Shown: one piece after another, positions 1 to 10,699 of the stretch
How positions within the stretch are numbered: the stretch's first letter is position 1
Layout: every line of letters starts with the position of its first letter
Assembly (NCBI GenBank): GCA_005406025.1
Contig: BGZK01000100.1
Coordinates: 310,001-374,000 of the forward strand
Length of the DNA stretch: 64,000 nucleotides
Direction of reading: 5' to 3'
Origin: Eumeta japonica
Taxonomy: Eukaryota > Arthropoda > Insecta > Lepidoptera > Psychidae
Made by a program: the position numbers and the translations under genes
Notes under the pieces: generated by a model
The model's input: the letters and a program-made list of their open reading frames with translations, nothing else
Databases searched by the model: none
Told to the model about the DNA's origin: nothing

Positions 1-780
1 CTGGTGTACTTCTGATATTCGAGTCTTCAACGCGACTAAATACAATACAAATCATGATAGGTAAATTAAAACAATTTTTTTTTAGCTTTTTAACATTATG
101 AAGCATAGATATTTTGATATATCAAACTATAATGACTTCAAGAGCAGAAACCGTTGGTCTCAATTTTATATATTAATATGTACACTACGCTAATAGCTAA
201 ATAAAATATGTTTATTTTTATATATGTTTATTAATATTTTCGTAAATATAAAACAAAAAAAAAATTATATCTGACCTTATACTCGTACTAACTTTATATT
301 GTATTATGTTAATGATTTAATATTATAAATTTGAAAGTGATTCTTTTACTTATCTATCTGTTTGGTAGATTTTGACGGTTGTCTTTAAGTCTGTCATAAA
401 ATGTCTTTACGTGGGGTTGTAAAGTAAAATAATAAAACTTTTTATACAATGCCATCTAGTAATATATAAACGATACTGTTTGTAGAGAATTTTTAGATAA
501 CACGAACGGTCGATATTAGTTTAATAATAAAATTTAGTGATGTCATATGAATTGTTCTGTCAAGAGAGCTGCCAGAGAGTGAGCCGTATACTGAACTATT
601 CAAACTCTCTATATATACAATTCCAATGTCAATGTTTACACTTCAATCGTATCAATAATAATTGTTATTAAAATATTTCTAATCGGTGTATATTTATTTT
701 TGTTCTCCCCTTGTTTTGTAACTAAAATGCCAAATATCCTGTTATATCACTGAAAAAAAAAAATGTGTCGATCGATTCAT
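1..780. other. AT-rich non-coding sequence
   Basis: No coding region, RNA gene or clear repeat is seen. Poly-A and poly-T runs are frequent. A GCCATCTAGT string near 451 is the reverse complement of the ACTAGATGGC core that recurs at 34114 in a CTCF-like site, but it lacks the rest of the motif. Confidence 0.6.
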
Positions 781-1025
781 TGCAGTCTTTTCGCGTACTA
801 CCCGAAGAAACCTCGGCCGTACGTTGACGTCACCTGTGCTAAATATTTCATTCGCGGCTGTGATTGGTCAAGGGTGAAATCTCTCGCTGCCTGTGTCTAG
901 ACCGTTCGACAGTACGTTTTTATTTGCATGTTAATTGTATTAGTCGCTGCTCTTTGAGGCGCTGGCCGCGCCGCTCGCGATAGGCGGCCGAATGCATTAC
1001 GCTGCTTCGGATCCGATATTTTTTT
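780..1025. promoter_or_regulatory. GC-rich candidate regulatory block with CRE, CCAAT and octamer-like sites
   Basis: About 250 bases of GC- and CpG-rich sequence stand out from AT-rich flanks. It contains a perfect TGACGTCA (CREB/ATF palindrome) at 825-832, an inverted CCAAT box (ATTGG) near 859, an octamer-like ATTTGCAT followed by GTTAATTG near 923, and a CGCGCCGCTCGCG stretch near 970. No open reading frame with coding character crosses it. Motif matches are seen directly; enhancer or promoter function is inference from motif density and base composition. Confidence 0.35.
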
Positions 1026-1254
1026 GAGCGATAAATTTTCCGATTGGATTTATTTGATCCGGTTTTGTTCCAAATAGTCTGGAGCTTGCATAATGTTCGG
1101 TTTAAATGTTTTTTAAGTACAAAATGATCGGTTAGAATATATTGTGTAATTATATTGTGGAAATAGAATATTTGAATCCACTATTCTAAACTTTATTCAA
1201 CCACACGTTAGTTTTAAAATAATAATTTAAGATAATAAATAAAATAATGGTAAC

Positions 1255-1296
1255 CTAACACCTAACTTTTTCTCTTTAGAAAAAGGTAGGTGTTAG
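1255..1296. repeat. Hairpin-forming inverted repeat, 18-bp arms
   Basis: CTAACACCTAACTTTTTC at 1255-1272 pairs with GAAAAAGGTAGGTGTTAG at 1279-1296 with one mismatch across a 6-nt loop (TCTTTA). The 42-nt unit is shorter than an insect pre-miRNA and probably too stable to be accidental. It could be a cruciform-prone relic of a transposon terminus or a small structured RNA. Confidence 0.7.
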
Positions 1297-1299
1297 TAG

Positions 1300-1760
1300 T
1301 AGGCTTTAATGATAAATCGAACTGAAAAGTGAAAAACAATTCTTAATATAGAAATAAAATAATGAACAAAAAACATTAGTATTAATGTGATAAAGCGTGA
1401 AGCGCTTTGTGCCATATCTTTCGTTCCATTCTTAGACTAATCGTACTCATCGAATATTTTCGAGAACTGATTTATCGAGCGTCCTACGCTTTTTTCACAA
1501 TGATACTAATATTTTTCGTTCATTACTTTATTCCTGTATTAAGAATTGTTTTTCACTTTTTAGTTCGACTTATCATTAAAGCGTGTTTTTTAATTTTTTT
1601 AAACGATATTTTATTTTTTAAACATTTAATCTCAAAACGATATCAATAGTATTTATAAGGAAGGGTCTTGATTTCAGAATATTTTATGTGTGGCAATGAA
1701 TTTAAGTTTATATCATTCATATCTAAGTAACCTTTCTATTTGATCTAACTCAACGCATCA
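1300..1760. other. AT-rich non-coding sequence
   Basis: Nothing recognisable. The longest open frame here (about 80 codons, 1407-1649) starts at a non-ATG codon and encodes a run of hydrophobic residues typical of translated T-rich DNA. Confidence 0.5.
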
Positions 1761-1765
1761 CTATT

Positions 1766-1893
1766 GCAGTACAACGCACGAAACTTTGCCGCTGTGAAGT
1801 TTGTCATGAAAGCGTCGCAATGGCCTAAAATAGAAACGCGGCGGAGAAGAAGGAAGGGTCGAAGAGCGTAATGCCCACGCATTATATCATTCG
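1766..1893 (+). mobile_element. MITE copy 1 of 3 (right end lost)
   Basis: This matches the left two thirds of the element at 47442-47613. It begins GTACAACGCACGAA and continues through the shared GCCGCTGTGAAGTT and AAAGCGTCGCAATGGC blocks, then a purine-rich GGAGAAGAAGGAAGGGTCG segment, and ends near ATATCATTCG. The right terminal inverted repeat seen in the other copies is missing, so this copy is truncated. No coding capacity is expected. All three copies in the window have the same orientation. Confidence 0.75.
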
Positions 1894-2104
1894 TATTTAT
1901 TATGTTGTTTCAAATTTCGATTTTTAAAATTATATTTAAAAAAAAAAAACATTTTTTATGTTTTTAATTTTTGTCAAAATCGTTAAATTTTATAACGTTT
2001 CAAGTAAATTTTATTTCAAATATTTATTTTAAATTTTAAAAAATTACAGAAATAAAATTTTTTTCATAATTTTATTTTTCTAAATATGAAATTATTGTAT
2101 TGCT
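1894..2104. other. Very AT-rich spacer
   Basis: Poly-A and poly-T rich sequence without other structure. Confidence 0.5.
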
Positions 2105-2240
2105 GTCGGTCCTTAATAAATCTACAAAGTTTAATTAATCTGACCGTTTAAAGTGGATCAAAATCGAGTGCAAAGGAATCGGTTACAAACAAACAAACAT
2201 GCATACACACACATACAGCTAATAAAAGCGTGTTAAAAAA
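2105..2240 (+). mobile_element. Non-LTR retroposon 3' tail (lepidopteran type)
   Basis: The stretch reads CTACAAAGTTTAATTAATC, then AAAGTGGATCAAAATCGAG, a CAAACAAACAAACAT run, and finally GCTAATAAAAGCGTGTTAAAA. This string of motifs is typical of the 3' untranslated end of abundant lepidopteran non-LTR elements (recalled, not searched). Only the tail is present, consistent with 5' truncation during target-primed reverse transcription. A mariner remnant abuts it immediately downstream. Confidence 0.55.
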
Positions 2241-3247
2241 AGGAAAAATGCGTCACAAACCTCGAAAAAAATTTGTGACGTTTATGAACCTAATGCAGTG
2301 TCGGTAAGAGTAGCACGAAACTGGTTCAAGCGTTTTCAGTCCGGTAATTTTGATGTCGAAGATGAATCTCGCTCTGGTCAACCTGTTACGAATAAAGTCA
2401 ATGCCATTTTGGTAAAAGTAGAGCAACATCGGCATATTAGTTCTTACGAGATAGCTGAAGAGTTGGATTGACCACAAAACAGTTTGATCCACTTGAATAA
2501 AGTTGGTTATAGAAAAAAGATCTATATTTGTGTCCTACACAAGCTCACTGTAAGAAATCTAATTATTGTATACTCATTTGCGTTTCTCTATTGAAATGTA
2601 ATGAAACTAACCGTTTTGAAAATATTGATCACTGATGATAAAAAATACGAGAACTTGCGAAAAAAAGGCACGCAAGTTACACAGACTATAACGAAACCCG
2701 GATTATCTCGCAATAAGTTGATGCTATGTGTATGGTGGGATTGAGAGGGCGTTATTCATTATGAGATTTACCGCGGGACAAAACCATCAATTCAGATCTC
2801 TTCTACCACCAGCTGATGAGACTCAAGCAAGAAGTACAGAAAAAAGACGTCCTGAAATGATCAACAGAAAGCGCGTGGTTTTTCACCACGATAATGCTAG
2901 ACCGCACACATTCTTAGCCACTCAGCAAATATTGAGACAGTTTGGATGGAAAGGGTTAATGCATCTACCGAATAGCCCTGATCTTGTATCCTCAGATCGG
3001 TCTCTTCAGAATTATTTATGTAGTATTAGGTTGACATCAAGAGAAAACTATCAAAATTAATTGTCGCAGTATTTTGATCAGAAGTCCCAAAATTTCTACA
3101 GCAATTATGTCACTACCTACAAAATGGCAACAAATTGTTGGACGAAATAGCATATGTACATTAAAATTAAATGTCAATAAAATATGATGAAAAATTATTT
3201 TAAATTTGTTTACAAAATACGAAATAACTTTTTTCCTGGCCCTAGTA
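2241..3247 (+). pseudogene. Decayed mariner transposase and element (D34D type)
   Basis: A cut-and-paste transposase of the mariner family, readable in pieces over three frames. The first block (from about 2253) gives ICDVY, then VARNWFKRFQSGNF and DESRSGQPVTN, the second helix-turn-helix region, and ends at a TGA at 2469. A middle block reads WDW/LLPPGQ-like remnants and SDLFYHQLMRLKQEV. The last block gives RRPEMINRKRVVFHHDNARP, then SPDLVSSD. The catalytic Asp of HHDN (codon 2890-2892) and the final Asp of SSD (2995-2997) are separated by 34 residues, as known for mariner. Further downstream, LPTKWQQIVGRN matches the usual C-terminal region. The N-terminal ~25 residues are missing and there are several stops and frameshifts, so it is dead. 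The 3' end is probably the AATAACTTTTTTCC stretch near 3224-3247, which resembles a mariner terminal repeat; no matching 5' terminus was found. Confidence 0.92.
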
Positions 3248-4020
3248 CGAAGTTGTAGTATTTTTGTTATAAACATGAATTGTTATCGACCATTGCCCTA
3301 AATCTAACGTTGCCTTTTTTTTGTAGCTCATATACATTCAATTAATACTAGTGTGAAAACTTATTGTCTATGTTAAAACATTTTAGTCAGTCTCTATGAA
3401 AACATCGATACTCAAGAAAGGTTTGCTCTCTGGAACTCCGTGACCTATTTAAGTGATTGGATGTGTCGTGCTTCTGCGACTTATTATATGGAAGATAATT
3501 AAATAAAATTATACATATAAAATCAAAGAGTCAACGCCGCAAAGGAGCGAATTTAAAGTTACAAGCAAGCGAAAATAAAACACAAAAAAGTATTCTACGC
3601 CTACTACTTCAGCTACACCTAGGCTATGTACTGATTGACTTTGAAACATCGCAGTGACCTTCGGACACTTACACGGATGTCATTAATTATTGTCTGGCTG
3701 TGTCAATTCAGCAATAGTCACAAAATCACGAATCTCTTCATGCTAGAGTCTTGGATGCCCGGCAACGTCTTCCAGCTTTAGAGCGCTACAAAGAAACAAA
3801 ACATGGAGTGCCTAATCGATCCATGAAGCATACGTAAATACAACATACACGTATCGATAAAAACATTAACATGTTTTGTGTCGCGCATTCGGTTAGGGAA
3901 GCAAAATACTCTACCATCCATCGCAATACAATTTCAGAGCAGACATAAAATAATTTCCGCTCCGTATGTTGACCGTCGACATCGTTAAGGTAAATATTCA
4001 TAAAACGCGCTAACACACGA
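3248..4020. other. Non-coding sequence, nothing recognised
   Basis: Mixed-composition DNA with no coding signal, no clear repeat and no tRNA-like region. Short open frames on both strands lack protein-like composition. Confidence 0.5.
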
Positions 4021-4240
4021 CAGATTTCTGCTTGTTTGAGTAATGGTGTATTTTTTCTGGCGCGCTCGCAGCGCCTCGCAATAAACCGGCCGGTGCTGGA
4101 AAACTGCTATAACTCGGTTATTGGACTTTTAGGAGCCCCCATTAAAGCGAATAATTCGATTCGGCTCGTACATTCACTGCGGTTACGTTCTCTCGATGTC
4201 GTGTTTTGGTTGCGATTCTGCAATCATTGACAGATCAGAG
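4020..4240. promoter_or_regulatory. GC-rich block, possible conserved non-coding element
   Basis: GC content rises sharply (GGCGCGCTCGCAGCGCCTCG near 4060, CCGGCCGG near 4087), followed by CGATTC and TAATTCGATTCGG-type sequence. An open frame of about 64 codons exists but has no recognisable domain or splice borders. Regulatory assignment is inference from composition. Confidence 0.25.
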
Positions 4241-4754
4241 GCGGTTTGCGGTTTTCGTGCTTTTTGCTTATTTTTTAATTTTTCTTTTGTTCTTTGCTTT
4301 CCTCGTAACACGATACGGTAGATATTTGGATAAGGAAAAAGATGAAGAAATTTCTGTATTTTATTTCGGTTTTAATATACTTTGTTCATTTTTAAAAATA
4401 GCCTGAAATAGTTCGTGATAATAGAAAGTCCGATAAAATAAAACGGGGTCACTTCCTGTCAACTCATATTTTGAAATGTGACGTTATTTTGAAATTAAAT
4501 ACTCTACAGAATCCTCGGTGAATGAGTCTGATTCGTTCTTGACTATTTTTTTTTATGTAAAGTTTTTAATCATCGCACTGTTGAAGTATACCCTACCACA
4601 ATATTTTTCTTTTAATTGAAAGGTTACGAGAGAGTTCTCAAATTATCAAGAATACAATTATCATCCATTTAGCCCGAATCTCATTACCTGTCAAAGCTGG
4701 AGATGAACCGAAAAACTCATATATCTCGAATTTTTTTTTTATTAACCACCGTCC

Positions 4755-4960
4755 TTGTATCTGACGTTCCGGCGCTGCGGCGGGACGGATTATGCCAGAC
4801 GGCGCCAATGATGGATCACCGCATACCCTAGCCGCGGTTATTTTATGGATTGATAATAACGATTCTCTACATTAGCGTCTGTTCGCCCGACGAACAACGG
4901 CGTTCTTTGTCGGCCGGGGGTCGATTCTAACCGCACGCTTCGGATATACATACACACGTG
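4755..4960. promoter_or_regulatory. GC-rich block with Hox/Exd-like site
   Basis: CpG-rich sequence (GACGTTCCGGCGCTGCGGCG near 4762, CGGCCGGGGGTCG near 4910) surrounds TTTTATGGATTGATAATAAC near 4840. The latter combines an Abd-B-type TTTTATGG with a GATTGAT core expected for Extradenticle/PBC partners. This is a motif-level observation; occupancy is unknown. Confidence 0.3.
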
Positions 4961-5113
4961 TATATTATTTATGCATTATACCTATAGCTATCGAAAATAG
5001 CTTGTTCTACGTTGACAGTTCGAATTGCTTCACAATAGTGAGGAAAATATTTTTCGTGTATTGTCAGAAAAATTAAGGGACCTTTTTAGAATCGCACGTG
5101 GTCTTCTACGTAC

Positions 5114-5208
5114 AGACTGTCAGATTACCGTTAGACCGTCAGATTGACGTCAGACCGTCAGATTGACGTCAGACCGTCAGTTTGAGGTCAGACCGTCAAT
5201 TTGTCTCT
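5114..5208. repeat. 19-bp minisatellite with CRE palindromes
   Basis: Five tandem 19-bp units start at 5114, 5133, 5152, 5171 and 5190, with consensus AGACCGTCAGATTGACGTC. The junction of units creates a perfect TGACGTCA at 5145-5152 and again at 5164-5171. Outer units have diverged and lost the site. Confidence 0.9.
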
Positions 5209-6049
5209 ATACGGTTACACCTAGGATTGATTACACGGCGTTGCGCTGTCAGGAAACCACGGAAAATTTTAGAAAAGTATGGAACATCGGATCACATCCA
5301 TATGATGTGCAACGTGCATCTTTGTTTGTCATATTATTTTTGATAACCAAAACCAAAAATTTTTAAACAAAAAAAAGGACGAATTTACGAATTTGACTTT
5401 TTAAATTTATTTATAGAATGAAAACGACTACATTGTTATTATGCATGTGTTAATGAAAAATATAAACTAAAAATACTCTGAGTTGTTCTGAAAATAGGAA
5501 ATGCGGGATGTCATTTGAATCAAATGAAACTCCAAAAAATCTGTCATACAATTAAGAAAATGCCTCCTAAATACTTGTACAACTTTTCCAGAAAAATTGT
5601 AAATCTTGCCTTTTGTCACTACAGACATCGTGAAATCGTCAATCGCGAATTTATATTGTACATTTTGGGCCATCTGACCATAAGAAAGCATTAAACGTAT
5701 TTATCCATTAATTTACATGTCGGATAAAGATGGTATAGACTGTTTGACGAACACGCAAAGGAAAAATAGAAAAATACAAAAAACAATCGATATTTCAAAC
5801 TCTTGAAGAGCCCTTTATTTTTCATTTCGAAATGCTGAAAAATACGTACATATACTTTTCAAGCTTGAAGAGAAAAAGGGTTAGTAAAACTCTTTTAAAT
5901 GTCATGGACCTATTCTTAATCACTTAATCAATCGATCCTTTTAGACTAAAAATGCACTTTTTAAAAATTGTTCTCGATTAGTTGATCAGTTTTGATGAAC
6001 TTTGCGTGATTAAAAACAATGTAGGTTTATAGTTGATAAAGTTTAAAAA

Positions 6050-6050
<1 letters not shown>
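5209..6050. other. AT-rich non-coding sequence
   Basis: No gene, repeat or structured RNA recognised. A 74-codon reverse-strand frame at 5467-5691 has no recognisable domain. Confidence 0.5.

Positions 6051-6052
<2 letters not shown>

Positions 6053-6115
<63 letters not shown>
6053..6115. repeat. (TA)n microsatellite
   Basis: About 31 uninterrupted TA dinucleotides. Such a tract is prone to slippage and cruciform extrusion. Confidence 0.97.
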
Positions 6116-6118
<3 letters not shown>

Positions 6119-6364
6119 TTAAGTTATTTAAAATGAAATCAATCGTTGGAGCTCAGTTTTTTAAGGTTTTTAAAAACGATGATACTTTTTTGAATGCTTT
6201 GAAACCGATTTTAATTATACGATTCGTTTAGAAATTGTCTGATTATAAAACTGCTTTTTTTTCTATTTCTCTTGAACGATATCTCCTGATTAAATTTACA
6301 AATTTGATAGGCTTGGCGATATTTTACGAAGCTCACGAGGAATTGAATTCTAATTAGATTATAT

Positions 6365-6680
6365 TAATGCTTGATTCCAAGGCGACACTGAACCAGTGAG
6401 CCACTTTAGTTAGAACTTAACCATGGAAGAATTGACTAATGACTTTTTAACTTAACTATAGGGTCTACTCGCTCCGTGCTTTGTAGCGCACGTTAAGCCA
6501 TCGGCCCCGGTGCTTGTCAAAACGATGATGACACGGCGTTCATTAGCAGTCCCCAACTCCTAACTGGGCCAGCTTTAGAACTCGGGTCCTAAATCTGAAA
6601 ATATTGTAGGAAAGTATACCTCAACAGTGGGATGGTTGACCTCGACACAGCGATACTCTATTTAATACTCGTGAAGTTAT
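6365..6680. mobile_element. Interspersed retroposon/SINE-like remnant
   Basis: Contains GCGCACGTTAAGCCATCGG and CCCCGGTGCTTGTC, and then TACCTCAACAGTGGGATGG. These resemble phrases of abundant lepidopteran interspersed repeats (GCACGTTAAGCCGT... and CAGCAGTGGG...; recalled, not searched). The segment TTGACTAATGACTTTTTAAC near 6432 also resembles part of the SINE-like sequence near 61235. Boundaries are approximate. Confidence 0.45.
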
Positions 6681-6689
6681 TAAAATATT

Positions 6690-7140
6690 ATTTTGTATAA
6701 TATTGCTTTGAGATTCTTAAAAATTTTGGCTGACAACCGAACCCACACTTTTAGGGAGTGTTTTTTTTTTAAATTCAAAACTGCCTTAACTCTTGGTGCG
6801 ATTTGGTAAAATGTGGATGGACCTCCTCTTGCATTTTTGCAATATTTTTAATTGATTAAATTTCTTTAACATGCTCATATTACTGAACATCTTTGGTACA
6901 AAACATAGATTTCTAGAGAATTGGACAAAATTCAATATGAAAACTAATGTTTTATTTATAAAATGTCCTAAATAATAACGATGGTGAAGTCACGTTTTAT
7001 ACATTTTTTTCCCAGAATTATGAGAACCGTATAATTGCTATCGGAACAAATTTATTTTAATACTGAACGTGTTAAAATAGAATAATTTTAAAATGGCCAC
7101 CAAATGAAATATATCTTATTACGATGCTTAGTAAATATTT
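6690..7140. other. AT-rich non-coding sequence
   Basis: Nothing recognised. Confidence 0.5.
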
Positions 7141-7144
7141 ATCG

Positions 7145-7375
7145 CGAATAAATAACAGTTATAAGGCGAAATAAACGGTGCCGGGCGCGGGCTTAAAGTG
7201 GGCTTTATTTCCGACGGCCCAGCCTCTCGGGTTTTAATGTAACGTAAAGCCGTAATTATTTATTGTGTTGGCCCTCCCGCCGCCCGCCGACGCACAGAGG
7301 TATATTTCATACCGATCCGCGGATCTTTAATGGCCGTGCCTTAATTATAATTAAATTATAATTAAAACGAAATAT
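7145..7375. promoter_or_regulatory. Candidate cis-regulatory block: GC-rich core plus homeodomain-site cluster
   Basis: A GC-rich core (GGTGCCGGGCGCGGGC near 7178; CCCGCCGCCCGCCGACG near 7276) is interleaved with ATAAA/TTTAT Hox-like sites. It ends in a 14-bp perfect palindrome TTAATTATAATTAA at 7341-7354, followed at once by another ATTATAATTAA, giving at least three TAATTA homeodomain cores within 30 bases. Such alternation is typical of developmental enhancers in insects; this assignment is inference. Confidence 0.4.
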
Positions 7376-8310
7376 CGCGTATTTAAGGTATTTAAACATT
7401 TGTACTGATACTTCCGTAACAACAACTTTGTACTGTCTCGATTTCTTTTTGGTTCTCAGTTCATAGATCTCGACTTCTACTGCCGTGTCTTATTATTTTA
7501 CCAACAAGAATGTGTGGCTTATCGGTCTCGGTCTACTTGATACTAAAACTTATCGGCGGGAGAGGTGAACTTAAGTCAAAATAAAATATCGCTTCTGAAC
7601 TGTATACTTCGCGAAGAATTTTTAATTAATTTCTAAATTGTCATTTCGTATTTTTGGTTTTTGTTTAAGATTTTTGCTTCTACGAAATTTGCCTAGTTTT
7701 TAGTAAATGAAAACATGCTAAAATATATAGAACTTTAACTACCATTCCATTTATGACTATTACACTCACTATAAAGCTCTATGATTTCGTATTACATCGG
7801 GAAATAAAGCTCTAATAAATATTAATCATCATAAGAAATATTCTCAAAATACCTTTTATTCTGTAATAATATTCAAGAAACTGCTATATCTATATATTGC
7901 AACAATTTAATGGAATATAAATGTAAACCAAATATTATTATAAACTCTCATTTATAATGCTTATAATATATGAAACTAATTATATATAAAAAAAAAATAT
8001 AAAACTGATTTATTATTCTAATCGATTAGGGTTTAATTATTGTTATTAATGTTTGCACGCCATTATCAAATACTTAAAAATATTTTTCATTTTGCGACAT
8101 GTGTTGATATTGTATTCACATCGTTTTAGTTTAAAAAATCTGATCCATAGACTATACATTTCGACAAGACCGGTCTAGTAGCTTGTACCTCATCTGATCT
8201 AATACATAGAGATATGTCGCCGTAGACTTCTAAATTATAATATGACGTTCCGCAATTTTTAATCCATTAAGAGTACCACTCCGTAAATAAATAACGTACA
8301 CGAGTTTTTT
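7376..8310. other. AT-rich non-coding sequence
   Basis: No coding signal or repeat recognised. Confidence 0.5.
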
Positions 8311-8680
8311 GTTCGAAAATTCAGTGCGAGCTCGTTCCGAGACGCGACAGAGCAAAAAAATTTCGTCGTCACTGCGCCGGCGCGACGGCTGGCGAGACGG
8401 CCGCGCCTGCGCGGTGTTGTATTTGTTTATTTTTAAGCTGTATTTTAAGGAACCTTAAGTTCACAGACTGAGTTGTAAGCTTTTATTTTAAAGACTAGTC
8501 ACGTAAAAGACCGGTTAGTTATCATTTCGTTATTAAAGTCTTTTAATCGTCCGTATGACAAAAAATAATAATAAAGAGTTTTAAACGGGATCACTAAATA
8601 TCAGTGCGAAACTTTACGTCGTTTTTCTTCTTGCTTATGCAGAAACTAACTAGTTTTCGTTTCATAGGTGACGTCAGAAA
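8310..8680. promoter_or_regulatory. CpG-rich block and nearby CRE
   Basis: A CpG-rich stretch (GCGCCGGCGCGACGGCTGG near 8374, then GACGGCCGCGCCTGCGC near 8395) lies in AT-rich DNA. A perfect TGACGTCA lies 270 bases downstream at 8669-8676. No initiator or TATA arrangement is convincing. Confidence 0.3.
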
Positions 8681-8981
8681 TTAAGTAGGTAAGCGTTTAG
8701 GATAATTAAGATATTCGTTGTTTTACAAGAGATCCATTTACCCTATAAACACAAGGCAGATTTTAGTATTTAAGTTTTACATTTCATAGTTTCTAGTGTG
8801 TAAAAAAGAGTATTAAATACGTTTGCTTTAGAACAGTGAGTGGACAGTGTAGGTTTACGACTATATACTTTCAATGCAACTTCAATAGATTAGAATATCT
8901 GTACTTTGTATCTTCAATGTTTAAACCATTACAGTAAGTAGCTAATGGGTATAAATCTATACCAATATTGTAAAATTCAAA

Positions 8982-8984
<3 letters not shown>

Positions 8985-9046
<62 letters not shown>
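8985..9046. repeat. (TA)n microsatellite
   Basis: About 30 TA dinucleotides, similar in length to the tract at 6053. Confidence 0.97.
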
Positions 9047-9048
<2 letters not shown>

Positions 9049-9489
9049 ACGAATGCGTTAATCATGTGGACTACCAGTCCGATTTGTAAAATTCTATTTG
9101 CATTAAATAGCATTCTAATGTATACACTGCTATTTCACGGAAATTCATTATTAGATCCATACATGCGACATGCCATCGAATCGGTTCTTCCACTACGAAT
9201 GCTCTTCCAACGAATTGAATATTGATTCGTGAGGCAGCTATTGTATGTATAGATTAGCTTCCGTCCCAGCTTCGCTTTCGTAGACATACAAAAATTGTTC
9301 TATGTTTTGTATTGATCGATCTAGCTGTCAATGCCGATCCTGCAGAGCCAGACAGACAAGTGGCTCTCATTGTTGTAGATGCTCGTAGGATAGAAAGAAC
9401 ATTATACGAGATTGGTCTTAACTTACGAAATGTCAAACGTTAGATAACATTAATGCCATACATTCGGCTTCTATTCTACGAGCGTTTAC

Positions 9490-9700
9490 AATAGAAAGCC
9501 ACTCGTTTATCCCTGCAGCCCTCGACTCCGGACGGGATACTGCTCTTGATTCCGATCTTGGTCACGGTTGATTCAGTCATACCGTTGATCCTGACCCCGA
9601 TCTTACACCCTGTTTCGACCCCGGTGCCATACTCGATTTCGGTAACAATTTTAAATTTTACTTTCGCTATCGGTCACGCTTACCTGGTTTGGAACAATAA
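9490..9700 (-). mobile_element. Degenerate 6-bp periodic repeat, Helitron-like internal segment
   Basis: The sequence cycles through GATTCCGATCTTGG, TTGATCCTGACCCCGATC and CGACCCCGGTGCC with a rough 6-bp period, then AATTTTACTTTCGCTATCGG. The reverse complement of 56320-56540 carries the same arrangement (including AATTTCACTTTTGCTACCG). At 56.3 kb the segment is followed by a Helitron 3' terminus, so this is read as an inverted, truncated copy of the same element. An open frame across it is a by-product of the period (a multiple of three). Confidence 0.5.
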
Positions 9701-9821
9701 AGAAAAGATAACGTTTGTCGGACACAACGCTCTTGGCCAGCGCCATCTGTTCACGATACATTCAAAAGTAGGTGTTGTTAAAATAACATTAAAATGTGAA
9801 TGTTATCCCACGCGAACGCTT

Positions 9822-10200
9822 TAACTTCGCCATCATCGCTCGACCTTCAGCCAGTCGCTTAGACTGAAAGGAACAAGTCCCGATACACCGAAGGGCGCGT
9901 AATTATCGGGAGGAGTGCAGGTTCTAGTCTGGATTAAGAGTGACGGGAGTGTAAAGCCAGCCGGTATTCGTGCAACCTTTAGCCAAAAACTGGATTCAGA
10001 ATAGGTAATAGATACTATAATGTGTCAATAAATACAGTAGGAAAGGGTAAGTTTCTTCCATTTGTCTTCTGTTCTCCGTTTTCTTTGCTTGGTGCAGAGC
10101 TTTCAGTGTTTGCTTCTGGAAGTTTGTGTGGTTCATCCGCAATCTATTAGTTTCTACGTTGCTCTTTGCTAATGTGACCTATTCCCTTTAGTTTTTGTTG
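9822..10200 (+). repeat. Dispersed repeat family A, copy 1
   Basis: Begins CATCATCG then CGACCTTCAGCCAGTCGC, GATACACCGAAGGG, GGAGTGCAGGTTCTAGTC and GTGTCAATAAATACAG, then a pyrimidine-rich TTCATCCGCAATC/GTTGTGATAACTCA unit. The same ordered blocks occur at 11600 and 54777 on the same strand. This copy retains the AACAAGTCCCGATACACCG segment that copy 2 has lost. No protein-coding capacity is apparent. Confidence 0.8.
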
Positions 10201-10439
10201 TGATAACTCATATGTGCTCTAAGATAGTCTTTTTTCGTAAATTTTTTTCCTCAGTTAATCTTCATTTTCTTTGCTTATTTATAAACTTTCGGTGCTAATG
10301 AAAGTTGGTTGAGTTAATTCACGGCTTTCCTAATTTTTAATTTGCTCTTTTTTTCTTGATTCCCGTTATAGTAACGTGAATAAAAATCTATGCCTCACTT
10401 CACACGTTTGTCTAAAAAACATTTACAAAAACTTTCGTA

Positions 10440-10690
10440 TTTATAGTATTGTAGGATTATAAAGCTGAAGAGTGTTTTGCATGTTTTTAGGCGCTGATCT
10501 AACAAACCCAAGAAAAAGAAAAAAAGGAAAATAAAAACAGGAAAACTACTGAACGGATTTTGATATTGCTTTCACTGTTTCATGACTTAGAGTTTAATCT
10601 GAGACATGTTTGATCTGATTCCGTTCAGTAGAACCAAAGATTATTAATCTTATTCGCGTAGGCGAAGTCGCGAGTGACACTTAATATTTA
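10440..10690 (+). mobile_element. Non-autonomous Helitron relic
   Basis: Starts TAGTATTGTAGGATTATAAA then GCTGAAGAGTGTTTTGC, a diverged form of the lepidopteran non-autonomous Helitron 5' end (ACTAATATTATAAAGCTGAAG...; recalled). AACTACTGAACGGATTTTGA follows, as expected. The 3' side carries GCGTAGGCGAAGTCGCGAG near 10658, matching the usual GC-rich hairpin before CTAG(T), but the terminal CTAG has decayed. Non-coding and rolling-circle-mobilised by inference. Confidence 0.65.
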
Positions 10691-10699
10691 TTTAAACAA

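Noticed and set aside
1407..1649. 80-codon hydrophobic open frame
   Set aside because: Non-ATG start, T-rich DNA, no domain; the translation is only Phe/Ile/Leu-rich low complexity.
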